Source of the DNA: Paraburkholderia sp. BCC1884
GTDB lineage: Bacteria > Pseudomonadota > Gammaproteobacteria > Burkholderiales > Burkholderiaceae
Assembly (NCBI RefSeq): GCF_900996225.1
Contig: NZ_CAAJGL010000068.1
Coordinates: forward strand, 1,612,001 to 1,676,000
Direction: 5' to 3'
DNA length: 64,000 nt
A program made the position numbers and the translations under genes. The notes beneath the pieces were generated by a model, which had not been told where the DNA came from, ran no database searches, and saw nothing but the letters and a program-made list of their open reading frames with translations. Shown here piece after piece: positions 1 to 7,247 of this stretch. Position 1 is the first letter of the stretch, and each line of letters opens with the position of its first letter.

Positions 1-402
1 GCGCGTCGGGTCGGGACCGGTCAGGGCCGCAAGCGTGTCCACGCCGGTGATGCTGAACACGGCGCTCGCGGTACCGAAACCGAAGCGTTCGATCATCAGC
101 GCGCCGGTGTCGGCGAAGCTCAACTGGCTCAGGCTGTTCGACTGACCGGCCACGCCCGGTACGGCCGCGTAGTGGGCAAACCCGTGGCCGTCCGGCGAGG
201 TGAGCACGCTGTTGGTCTGATCGTCGGTGATGAAGACGGCGCCATCCGTGCTGCGCACCGCGATGCCGTTCGGCGAGGCGCTGAGCGCGATCCGCTGCGG
301 CGTGACCGAGATCTCGTCGCCACCGCAAGCGGCCAGCGATGCAGTGAGTCCGAGCAAGCAAACGAAAGTCGTGGTCCGTCGCATGAAAAGAGGCAAGCGC
401 AT
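1..402 (-). CDS. Secreted lipoprotein, N-terminal part (3' end outside the window)
   Basis: The reading frame runs off the left edge. The N-terminus is a lipoprotein signal peptide: two arginines, a hydrophobic stretch, then a lipobox (LAAC) followed by GGDE. The Cys would be lipidated, and the second residue after it is Gly rather than Asp, so outer-membrane sorting is possible. The mature part (IALSASPNGIAVRSTDGAVFITDDQ and on) alternates short strands with Gly/Asp turns, like NHL/SMP-30 type beta-propellers; this is a resemblance only. I chose the ATG at 402 because GGAAA precedes it; an in-frame ATG at 384 is the alternative and also leaves a complete signal peptide. It is divergent from the molybdenum-linked operon, and a ModE-like palindrome at 499-522 lies 97 bases upstream. 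Confidence 0.7.
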   Translation of the reverse strand, partial: MRLPLFMRRTTTFVCLLGLTASLAACGGDEISVTPQRIALSASPNGIAVRSTDGAVFITDDQTNSVLTSPDGHGFAHYAAVPGVAGQSNSLSQLSFADTGALMIERFGFGTASAVFSITGVDTLAALTGPDPTR

Positions 403-498
403 GGAATTTCCGAGGGGCCGATTGTCCGCGGGCCAGATGCCGATGCGTCAATCCGTGCCGTTAGTTCTTGTGAGTGAAACCGGCGTTGGCCGAGGGGC

Positions 499-522
499 CG
501 ATATGTTTGCCGATATATTGCG
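499..522. promoter_or_regulatory. ModE-like palindrome, site 1
   Basis: CGATATGTT-N6-TATATTGCG. It has the 9-6-9 architecture of the E. coli ModE operator (CGCTATATA-N6-TATATAACG), with a weaker left arm. It lies between the divergent lipoprotein gene and the sulfite-oxidase-like gene, 37 bases from site 2. Assignment rests on the shared pattern of four sites and the nearby ModE-type gene. Confidence 0.5.
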
Positions 523-558
523 TATCGACAGGCTTTTGAGCGCGGGCCGTCAACGCAG

Positions 559-582
559 CGTAATATACACACGCATATAGCG
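559..582. promoter_or_regulatory. ModE-like palindrome, site 2
   Basis: CGTAATATA-N6-CATATAGCG, one of the closest matches in the window to the classical ModE operator in sequence and spacing. It ends 43 bases before the ATG of the molybdopterin-domain gene at 626, so it probably overlaps or flanks the promoter of the operon that also encodes the NifQ-like and ModE-like proteins. This would allow autoregulation. Confidence 0.62.
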
Positions 583-625
583 GGTGAACAAGGCGCTCGC
601 CGATCAATGCTGGAGATAAGCGTGT

Positions 626-1114
626 ATGGATAGTGTGAATGCGATTGCGTCGCCCAGGGTCGACGGTGCGCTCGTCCTCGCCGGACGGTTCCAGCGTTCG
701 GTGACGTTCGGCGTCGAGCAACTCAGGCAATACGACAGTGTGTTGGCGACGCCATTCGATCTGCGCTGCTATACGACCAACCGTTTTATCCGTAGCGTGG
801 AGCCGTATCGCGGCGTGCTTCTGACCACGTTGATTACGGAAGCGGGTCTGCCCGACAGCGTGCCGGGCGAATTCAAACGCACGGTGTTCGTCGCGGTCGG
901 CCGCGATGGCTATATCGTGACGTTTTCCTGGCACGAACTCTTCAATACGCCGATCGGCGAAAGCGTGCTGGTTGCTTATGAGTGCGGCGGCCGCGCGCTC
1001 GATGCGGAAGATGGCGCGCCGATTCTGTTTTCCGGCGCGGATATTTTGCCCGCGCCGCGTCATGTCAAGCGCCTCGCCCGGATCGAGGCGCATGTGCTCG
1101 GGGCGATGGCTTAG
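626..1114 (+). CDS. Stand-alone sulfite-oxidase-like (molybdopterin-binding fold) protein
   Basis: A 162-residue protein without signal peptide. Its middle carries the pattern seen in small oxidoreductase molybdopterin-binding domains: a Cys in DLRCYTTNRF (about residue 48), then a YRGVLL segment and a TLITEAGLP helix (about 61-76), then FVAVGRDGYIVTFSWHELF, typical of the substrate/cofactor pocket region of this fold. No haem, dimerisation or membrane domain is present, so it is either a minimal Mo-cofactor protein or a cofactor-binding/handling homologue without catalysis. Whether the Cys ligates Mo is not shown by the sequence. It is first in a probable operon with the NifQ-like gene (24-base gap) and the ModE-like gene, behind ModE-like palindromes at 499-522 and 559-582. 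The family call is moderately sure; a specific reaction cannot be given. Confidence 0.68.
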   Translation: MDSVNAIASPRVDGALVLAGRFQRSVTFGVEQLRQYDSVLATPFDLRCYTTNRFIRSVEPYRGVLLTTLITEAGLPDSVPGEFKRTVFVAVGRDGYIVTFSWHELFNTPIGESVLVAYECGGRALDAEDGAPILFSGADILPAPRHVKRLARIEAHVLGAMA

Positions 1115-1138
1115 GTGGGTGCGGCGGGCGGGCGTAAC

Positions 1139-1831
1139 ATGATCGACGGTCCCGACGACCTGTTCTTCGCCGCTCTGAACGGTATGGCTGCCATGTCTGA
1201 CGATCCGCTTTCATCTGCTCGCGAGCTTGCCGCACCCACGACCGTGGCGGCGCTCGCGTTGCCGCTCGATCCTCAGGCCGCCGACTGCATGCGCCATTGG
1301 CTCGACGCCGCCACCCACGCGGCGTCGCCCGATACCCGGCTGTTTGTCAAACTCATCGCCGAACGCGACTCGCGGCAGGAGCTCGGCTTGCTTGGACTGG
1401 CGCAACCGGCATGGGGCGCGCTGCTCGCGCGGCATTTTGCGCAGGCGCACCCGCGCTCTGCCTTGCCGCCGACTCTTCGCGCAGACAGCCACGCAGACAG
1501 CCACGCAGCGTTCGTCCGTGCACTCCACGCCCTGTTGCTCGCCCATGCGAATCCCGCGCTTCCGAAGGACGACGCCGACTGCCTCGCCACGATCATCGCG
1601 CAGGCATGTTTGCGCCCGGATCATCTGTGGCGCGACCTCGGCCTTGCCGGCCGCGATGAAGTCACGTGGATGCTGACGCGCTACTTCCCGACGCTGGTCG
1701 CGCTGAACACCAGCAACTTGCGATGGAAGAAATTCCTCGCCCAGCAACTGGCGTTGTCGCTGGGCTTGCAGCCCGGTCCCGCGCCGGGTTGCCCAGGCTG
1801 CGAAGATTACGCTCACTGCTTTCCACGCTGA
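1139..1831 (+). CDS. nifQ: NifQ-family protein with one conserved Cys missing
   Basis: NifQ binds a Mo-Fe-S cluster and delivers molybdenum to FeMo-co assembly in diazotrophs. The C-terminal half is clearly NifQ-like: LWRDLGLAGRDEV, then RYFPTLVALNTSNLRWKKFL, then the cysteine cluster CPGCEDYAHCFP at the end. The family motif is C-x4-C-x2-C-x5-C; here the last three Cys are present but the first is replaced by Gly (in the stretch QPGPAPGC). The N-terminal 100 residues are Ala-rich and not informative; a short imperfect repeat (ADSHADSHA) is encoded near 1486-1505. The start is uncertain: the ATG at 1139 is used, and a GTG at 1115 and ATGs at 1184/1193 are alternatives, none with a strong Shine-Dalgarno. 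No nif structural genes lie in the window, so a role in general molybdenum handling is plausible but inferred. Confidence 0.78.
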   Translation: MIDGPDDLFFAALNGMAAMSDDPLSSARELAAPTTVAALALPLDPQAADCMRHWLDAATHAASPDTRLFVKLIAERDSRQELGLLGLAQPAWGALLARHFAQAHPRSALPPTLRADSHADSHAAFVRALHALLLAHANPALPKDDADCLATIIAQACLRPDHLWRDLGLAGRDEVTWMLTRYFPTLVALNTSNLRWKKFLAQQLALSLGLQPGPAPGCPGCEDYAHCFPR

Positions 1832-1911
1832 CGCATCGGTGCACTCGCTGACGTGCAGCCGGCCATTCGGCCAGGGTGGCAGCGCGAGACGCTTCGTGTA
1901 TGCTTTCGCGC

Positions 1912-2310
1912 ATGGCCGACACTGCAAAAACCAAACCAAAATCTGCGACGAAATCCACGAAGACGCGCCCCGAAGTGCGCTTCCGAATGCGCATCCGCAA
2001 TGGTGACGCGGTGGCGCTCGGACCGGGCAAAGTGGATCTGCTGGAGGCGGTCCGCGAACACGGCTCGATCTCCGCGGCGGCACGCAGTCTCGACATGTCG
2101 TATCGGCGCGCCTGGTTGCTGATCGACGAACTGAACCGCTCGCTCAAGTCGCCCGCCACGCAATCGGAACAGGGCGGTCAAAGCGGCGGCGGCTGCACGC
2201 TGACGCCCGTGGGCGAAACCATCGTTCGTCTGTATCGCAACGTCGAAGAGGAAGCCGCGCGGAGTTGCGCGAAGCAAATCGCCGAGTTGACCCGTTTGAT
2301 GCGCTGGTAA
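1912..2310 (+). CDS. modE: ModE-type winged-helix regulator without MOP domains
   Basis: About 132 residues. From FRMRIRNGDAVALGPGKVDLLEAV onward it matches the N-terminal DNA-binding domain of ModE (LysR-type helix-turn-helix): GSISAAARSLDMSYRRAW is the recognition region and LTPVGETIVRLYR the wing and dimerisation helix. Full ModE (about 260 residues) adds two molybdate-binding MOP domains; here the protein stops at LTRLMRW, so it cannot sense molybdate in the E. coli manner. The N-terminus is Lys/Thr-rich. ATG 1912 is used; ATG 1900 is an in-frame alternative. It lies 80 bases after the NifQ-like gene, probably in the same transcript. Likely targets are the four palindromes at 499, 559, 3784 and 4531. 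Confidence 0.8.
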   Translation: MADTAKTKPKSATKSTKTRPEVRFRMRIRNGDAVALGPGKVDLLEAVREHGSISAAARSLDMSYRRAWLLIDELNRSLKSPATQSEQGGQSGGGCTLTPVGETIVRLYRNVEEEAARSCAKQIAELTRLMRW

Positions 2311-2379
2311 AGCGAGGCCCGGCGCACCGCGAGATGCCTTGTTTGGAACTGGCGGCCAGAGGCATCGGCCGGACGGTGT

Positions 2380-3699
2380 TTAGCCATGCCGCAGGCAAAA
2401 CGCCGAAGCCGGCGGATGGCCGCCCTGAACCGCCGCCTCGGCCTGCAGGCGGCTCATCAATTCGACGAAACTCGCCACGCTGGCCGTGCGCACCGGGTGG
2501 TAGTCGATCTGATGCCGCTCGCAGACTCGCTTGAGCGTGTTCATCGAATCATGGTCGACACAGTCGACCGGAAACACCACCAGATCCGCGCCCGGCAGCG
2601 TCGCCGCCAGCAAACCCTTGCGATCTTCCACGCCGCCGTCGTGCACCAGCAATTCGCCGCCCGCCGCCGCGACCAGCCGCCTGAGCGCGGCATTCGAACC
2701 AGGCCGTCCGCCCACATACACGATCCGTTTATCCTGCACGCCGCCGAGGCTCGCCCGGCGCGTTCCGTTTGCGTTCGCGGCGTCGGCTTCATGCAACGTT
2801 GCGCGTTCGAGCGCATCGCATTCGCTTTGCACGAGTTTCAGCAGCGTCAGCGTCTGTTCGCGACTCCTGTGCAACGCCAATGCGGCGTCCTGCTGCAGGA
2901 GCGCGCGCTGTTCCGCGGCTTCGCGCCGGCTCGTGTGCAGGGCCACGCGTCGATCGGCTTCGGCCAGGCGGTCGCGCAGTCGCTGTGTTTCGGCTTCGGT
3001 ATCGTCTGCCGCGATCGTGGGATGACGCGAGGCCTGCGCGATGAGTTGGGCGATCTGTTCGTTCAGCGCGGCAACCGTCTGGTCGCGCTGCAGGCTGATT
3101 TCCTGCAGACGACTTTGTTGCCGCTCGACCTTCGCTCTCAACGCGGCGTTTTCTTCCTCCAGCGCTACCAGCCGGCGAATGTCCGCTCGATTGGCGGCGC
3201 CGACCAGATGCGACAGCATGTGCAATTCGCCGAACGCTTTCTGGCGCACCGGCATGGTTGCGTACGGGTGAGTCATCACGGCCCAGTAAGCCGGCGGGAT
3301 CTCGCCGCTTTTTAGCGCTTCGTCCCATAGCTTGAGCAGTTCGACGTCGTCGGCGGCCTTGCTGAAGCGGCGGATTGCCGTCGCGTAATGCTCGTCGAGC
3401 AACTTGTTGAGCGCTTTGGCCCCGGCGCCGCCTTCGATCGCCAGTTCGACCGCGGCGTGATGAATCTCGAGATCGCCCGCGTCGCGGCCGTCGAAGCCCG
3501 TGAATTTAGGCACGAGCTTGCGCAACTCGTGCGTGCTCAGGCAGGTCCCGATAATCGAACAGTGCAGATGGCCGTCGAGTTCGGTGAGGCGGGCGCGTCG
3601 GCTGGTACTCGGCGGCGAGACCCTGGCGGGCGCGCAGCAGGCGTCGCCGGACAGATTGATGCGCGAAGGCTGGGCGAGACGAAACGGGGGCGTGTGCAT
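2380..3699 (-). CDS. DUF2325 domain protein with long coiled coil
   Basis: A 439-residue protein. After a poorly conserved, Cys-containing N-terminus it has a helical domain (CSIIGTCLSTHELRKLVPKF, about residues 50-70, up to about 190), a long coiled coil rich in Glu/Gln/Arg/Leu (about 190-330), and a C-terminal Rossmann-like DUF2325 domain (IVYVGGRPGSNAALRRL, then GADLVVFPVDCVDHDSM). DUF2325 has no defined biochemical role. The frame stays open far upstream, but ATG 3699 is the first start that follows a GGAT sequence and the ModE-like palindrome at 3784-3807, 85 bases upstream. It converges on the ModE-like gene with a 69-base gap. The palindrome suggests molybdenum-linked control; function unknown. 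Confidence 0.8.
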   Translation of the reverse strand: MHTPPFRLAQPSRINLSGDACCAPARVSPPSTSRRARLTELDGHLHCSIIGTCLSTHELRKLVPKFTGFDGRDAGDLEIHHAAVELAIEGGAGAKALNKLLDEHYATAIRRFSKAADDVELLKLWDEALKSGEIPPAYWAVMTHPYATMPVRQKAFGELHMLSHLVGAANRADIRRLVALEEENAALRAKVERQQSRLQEISLQRDQTVAALNEQIAQLIAQASRHPTIAADDTEAETQRLRDRLAEADRRVALHTSRREAAEQRALLQQDAALALHRSREQTLTLLKLVQSECDALERATLHEADAANANGTRRASLGGVQDKRIVYVGGRPGSNAALRRLVAAAGGELLVHDGGVEDRKGLLAATLPGADLVVFPVDCVDHDSMNTLKRVCERHQIDYHPVRTASVASFVELMSRLQAEAAVQGGHPPASAFCLRHG

Positions 3700-3783
3700 G
3701 AGATGTCGATCCGGTTCGTTAGCGGGCGGACTGAAGGCGCGCGCGGAACACGCACCGCCTCTTCTTCGCGGGCACGCGGCTCG

Positions 3784-3807
3784 CGATATATTCGTAAAGA
3801 TATAGCG
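3784..3807. promoter_or_regulatory. ModE-like palindrome, site 3
   Basis: CGATATATT-N6-GATATAGCG, flanked by further CG dinucleotides. It lies 85 bases upstream of the DUF2325 start codon and just downstream of the convergently oriented end of no gene, so it can only serve the DUF2325 gene. Same 9-6-9 spacing as the other three sites. Confidence 0.6.
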
Positions 3808-3845
3808 GTAGCGAAAAAAAACGCTGCATAGGCTGCAACCGCGGG

Positions 3846-4451
3846 TCAGTCGTTTGAGTGGACGAGGGCGGCTTGCGCAGGTGGCTTGCGCGGCACCGTG
3901 CCCGCCTGGGACGTGTCGGCCCCATGCCGCGCGATCGCGCGTGTCGCCGGGCCGCCTCTTACGCCGGCGGCCGCGGCGCGCGCGTGCTGTTCGAGCACAT
4001 GACCGACGCACAGGCCCACGAAAGCCGCGTCGAGTCGTTCGAGTTCGGTGACGACCCGGCGCAACGCGGCGATGTCGGTGCTGAACGCGTCCGAGAAAAT
4101 CGCGTCGCGCAACTGTTCGGCCGAGCGCGCCGACTCGATCGCCGTTTTCAGGTCGCTCAGGCGCACGAAGCCCGTCGCACTCGCCTGATCGGAGAGGATC
4201 GACAGCAACTGGTTGAGCGAATGCGAGCCCGATGTGCCGACCGAGGCGAAATTCAGTTGATCGCCGGTGAGCATCAGGACGAAGCGCTGCACGCTGCCAT
4301 AAAGGCGCCGATAAGCATCGACGACATCGCGGATCGACTCGGCGCGGCCTCGCTCGGAGGGCGACTTCACCGCGACGAGCGTCGACGACAGCGCATCCGG
4401 AAAGCGTTCGAGGCGTTCCGCCGGAGCGGACAAATGGGATCGGCTGCGCAC
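3846..4451 (-). CDS. Conserved-looking helical protein of unknown function
   Basis: A 201-residue, helix-rich protein without signal peptide or membrane segment. I recognise no family. The best-structured part is DVVDAYRRLYGSVQRFVLML (about residues 42-62) and following helices to about 165; the last 35 residues are low-complexity Ala/Gly/Arg. The GTG at 4451 is used because AGGAG lies 10 bases upstream. A second frame starting at ATG 4488 (MSQPNKPAGALSSA) looks like a natural N-terminus but runs into the wrong frame, so a one-base frameshift joining the two is possible. It is followed on the same strand by the DUF2325 gene (146-base gap) and preceded by a ModE-like palindrome at 4531-4554, which ties it to the molybdenum island. 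Confidence 0.6.
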   Translation of the reverse strand: MRSRSHLSAPAERLERFPDALSSTLVAVKSPSERGRAESIRDVVDAYRRLYGSVQRFVLMLTGDQLNFASVGTSGSHSLNQLLSILSDQASATGFVRLSDLKTAIESARSAEQLRDAIFSDAFSTDIAALRRVVTELERLDAAFVGLCVGHVLEQHARAAAAGVRGGPATRAIARHGADTSQAGTVPRKPPAQAALVHSND

Positions 4452-4530
4452 TGCTGAGGGCTCCTGCGGGCTTGTTTGGCTGGCTCATGGAGCACGCGAA
4501 AAGCAGATCGCCACGCGCCCATCAACCCAC

Positions 4531-4554
4531 CGTGATATTCCGTAGGATATAACG
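4531..4554. promoter_or_regulatory. ModE-like palindrome, site 4
   Basis: CGTGATATT-N6-GATATAACG; its right arm is nearly identical to the right arm of the classical ModE operator. It lies 80 bases upstream of the unknown gene that starts at 4451 (43 bases upstream of the alternative start at 4488). The other neighbour, the LysR gene, ends at 4640 and points toward it, so this site most likely controls the unknown gene. Confidence 0.6.
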
Positions 4555-4639
4555 AAACGCAGTCAGGGTGTAGCGCGACGCATTGTCAGAAGCTTTGGTG
4601 GCGCGGCTTTCGGCGGATGGATCGGCCCTCGCGGGCTGG

Positions 4640-5533
4640 CTAGTCGAGCCGCGCGAAGTCGAGAAAAGCCTTCACGGCTGGCGCCCGTTCGTACTTGCGA
4701 GAGGCGATGGCGATTTCCGAGGCGATCGGCGGCCCCGCGATATCCCGGTACACCACGCCCGGCAAGGCGATGCAGTCGGCCAGCGTATGCGGCACCACGG
4801 CGACGTTGCCGCCCAGCGAGACGCAGGCGAGCACGGCGGCCAACGTGCCGGGACGTGCGCCGAGCCGCGGCGAGAAACGGCCGCGCCGCGCCACTTCGAA
4901 GGTGCCGGCCTCCTGTTCGGGAAGCACGAAACACTGATCGCGCAATTGCGCGGGCTTGAGATTCGCCGACCCCGCGAGCGGACAATCCGTCGGCAGCGCC
5001 AGCACGAACCGGTCGCGATAAACCGTGGTGGCCAGAATGTCGTCGGCGAGCGGCGTGGGCGGGCGAAGATAGGCCGCGTCGAGCAGGCCGTCGCGCAGCA
5101 TGGCGACGATACCGTCCATCGGCACTTCGCGAATCGCCACTTCGACGCCCGGATGCGTCGCGCGAAAGCCGCCCACCGCACGCTGCAGGACTCCGGCATA
5201 CGCCGCCGACGCCACGTAGCCGACTTCGATCCGGCCCAGCTCGCCGCGCTCGGCCAGCACCGCGCGTTCTTCGCCACGGGCGAGGTGGTCGAGCGCGGCC
5301 TGTGCCTCGGCGAGGTAGGCGATGCCCGCGGCGCTCAGCGCAACCGACCGCTTGGTGCGATGAAAGAGCCGCACGCCCAGTAAGCGTTCGGCCTCCTGAA
5401 TTAGCTTGGTCAGCGACGGCGCGGCGATGCCGAGTTCGTCGGCGGCGCGCGAGAAATGCAATTGTCTGGCGACGCAGACAAAGGCATGAATATGACGAAG
5501 TTCGAGCTGCCGCATGGTGTCGAGTATTTCCAT
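4640..5533 (-). CDS. LysR-family transcriptional regulator
   Basis: 297 residues, the usual LysR length. The N-terminal winged helix is plain (RQLELRHIHAFVCVARQLHFSRAADELG, then SLTKLIQEAERLLGVRLFHRT), followed by the two-lobed effector domain from about residue 95. ATG 5533 or in-frame ATG 5515 could start it. It is divergent from an MFS transporter gene whose start lies about 60 bases away, the classic arrangement for a LysR protein controlling its neighbour and itself. The effector is unknown. Confidence 0.93.
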   Translation of the reverse strand: MEILDTMRQLELRHIHAFVCVARQLHFSRAADELGIAAPSLTKLIQEAERLLGVRLFHRTKRSVALSAAGIAYLAEAQAALDHLARGEERAVLAERGELGRIEVGYVASAAYAGVLQRAVGGFRATHPGVEVAIREVPMDGIVAMLRDGLLDAAYLRPPTPLADDILATTVYRDRFVLALPTDCPLAGSANLKPAQLRDQCFVLPEQEAGTFEVARRGRFSPRLGARPGTLAAVLACVSLGGNVAVVPHTLADCIALPGVVYRDIAGPPIASEIAIASRKYERAPAVKAFLDFARLD

Positions 5534-5590
5534 CGGGGCTAATTATTTTGTGATTCTATGGCAATGACGGGAAAGAGGCGCAGGGCTACC

Positions 5591-7198
5591 ATGGCTGACT
5601 TTCGCTACGCTGCCGCCTATCCCATGCCATCCCTTTCCAGCACGCCGCCTGCGTCCGTCGCCGATGCGCGGCCCCTCCGTCCAGGCTTCGTACTGGCGAC
5701 CGCCTCGGCGACCTGCGCGCTGATCGTGCTCGATACCAACGTCGTGGCGGTTTCGCTGCCGTCGATCGCGCGCTCGTTTCACGCCAGTTTTGCCGACGTC
5801 GAATGGGTGGTCAGCGCGTATATGGTTGCCTTCGCCTCCTGTCTGCTGCCGGCAGGCGGGCTCGCCGACCGCTTCGGCCGCAGGAAGATGCTGCTGATCG
5901 GGCTCGCCGTGTTCTTTCTGGCGTCGCTCGGTTGCGGCCTTGCGCCGTCGGCGCTGGCGCTGAACATCGCGCGCGCGGTCAAGGGCGTGGGGGCGGCGAT
6001 GCTGCTCACCGCCGCGCTCGCCGTGATCGCCAACACCTTCCACGAAGGTCCGGCGCGGGTGCGCGCGTGGGCCGTATGGGGCACCTGCATGGGGCTGGCG
6101 ACGACGGTTGCGCCACTGGTCGGCGGCGTCATCACGCAGTGGCTCGGCTGGCGCTGGATTTTTCTGCTCAATCTGCCCGTGTGCGCGGTGCTCGCGTGGT
6201 GCGCCTCGCGTGCGATCCGCGAGTCGCGCAATCCGCAACCCGGTCCGCTCGATATCGCGGGCAGCCTGCTATTCGGGCTCGGGCTTGCGCTCAGTATCTG
6301 GGCTTTGATCGGTTTGCCGGCGCACGGCTTCGCGAACCTCGCCACCATTGCACGGCTGGCAGCCGCCGTGCTGTTGTTCGGCGCGTTCATTCAGGTGCAG
6401 CGGGTGCGCGCGCATGCGATGGTCGATCTCGCCCTGTTCCGGCAGCCGCGCTTTGTCGCCGCCGTGCTCGCGATGTTCGGCTACGCCGCGTGCGCGCAGG
6501 TGATGATGACCTTTCTGCCGCTGTATTTGCAGAACGCGTTCGGTCTGTCGGCGGTGCTGGCGGGTGTCGGCATGCTGCCGTTCGCGCTGGCGATGGTGGT
6601 CGGGCCGTACATCGGCGCGGCGCTCGGAAGACGTCTTCCTGCCATGACCTTGCTGTCGGCGGGACTGTCCTTGATCGCGCTCGGCAATCTGTTGACGGCG
6701 TGGGTGGCCGGCAGCGAACGCTATGCGTTCGTCGCGTTCGGCATGGTCGTGACGGGGCTGGGCGCCGGGATTCTGAACGGCGATACGCAGAAGGCCATCA
6801 TGGCGTGCGTGCCGCCGGAGCGGACCGGCATGGCATCCGGAATCAGCACGACGACGCGCTTTACGGCCATCGTCACCTCGGTCGGGGTACTGGGCGCCGT
6901 GCTCGCGGCCAGAACGCACGCGGCGTTTGTCGGCGCCGTGCCGCTTTCACCTGATATGAAAGCGGCGCTCGATGCCGGTTTCATCTCGCACGTGCTGGCC
7001 GGCGACACGGCGCAGGCCACGGCACATTTGCCTCTGGCGCTGCGTGAGGCGTTGTTGTCGGCGGCGCATGCGAGCTTTGCCAGTGGCTTTGCTGCCGCGT
7101 TGGGGCTGGCGGGCATCGCAGCCGCGGTGATCGCCGCGAGCGTGGGCTTCCTCGGCAGCCGGAGCGGCGTCACGTTCATGGCGCCGCGCTTGCCATGA
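5591..7198 (+). CDS. MFS drug/solute exporter, DHA2 (14-helix) type
   Basis: About 535 residues with 14 predicted membrane helices. Recognisable are LIVLDTNVVAVSLPSI in helix 1 (the DHA2 motif D1 region), GGLADRFGRRKMLLIG (motif A in the loop between helices 2 and 3) and WRWIFLLNLPV after helix 5, as in EmrB/QacA-type proton-driven exporters. The substrate is not predictable. ATG 5591 follows AGGG and leaves room for a promoter; ATGs at 5558 and 5624 are alternatives. It is likely controlled by the divergent LysR gene. Confidence 0.9.
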   Translation: MADFRYAAAYPMPSLSSTPPASVADARPLRPGFVLATASATCALIVLDTNVVAVSLPSIARSFHASFADVEWVVSAYMVAFASCLLPAGGLADRFGRRKMLLIGLAVFFLASLGCGLAPSALALNIARAVKGVGAAMLLTAALAVIANTFHEGPARVRAWAVWGTCMGLATTVAPLVGGVITQWLGWRWIFLLNLPVCAVLAWCASRAIRESRNPQPGPLDIAGSLLFGLGLALSIWALIGLPAHGFANLATIARLAAAVLLFGAFIQVQRVRAHAMVDLALFRQPRFVAAVLAMFGYAACAQVMMTFLPLYLQNAFGLSAVLAGVGMLPFALAMVVGPYIGAALGRRLPAMTLLSAGLSLIALGNLLTAWVAGSERYAFVAFGMVVTGLGAGILNGDTQKAIMACVPPERTGMASGISTTTRFTAIVTSVGVLGAVLAARTHAAFVGAVPLSPDMKAALDAGFISHVLAGDTAQATAHLPLALREALLSAAHASFASGFAAALGLAGIAAAVIAASVGFLGSRSGVTFMAPRLP

Positions 7199-7247
7199 TC
7201 CCACCGGATGATGCAGTATTTCCGCACGCGGACGAATGAGGAATGCT

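Noticed and set aside
2380..4488. A 702-codon open frame on the minus strand as a single gene
   Set aside because: Only the part after 3699 looks like protein; the 5' third has shadow-type composition and overlaps a better gene at 3846-4451 and the palindrome at 3784-3807.
4563..4985. Minus-strand frame of 140 codons near the end of the LysR gene
   Set aside because: Arg/Gly-rich shadow of the LysR coding frame, no family resemblance and no ribosome-binding site.
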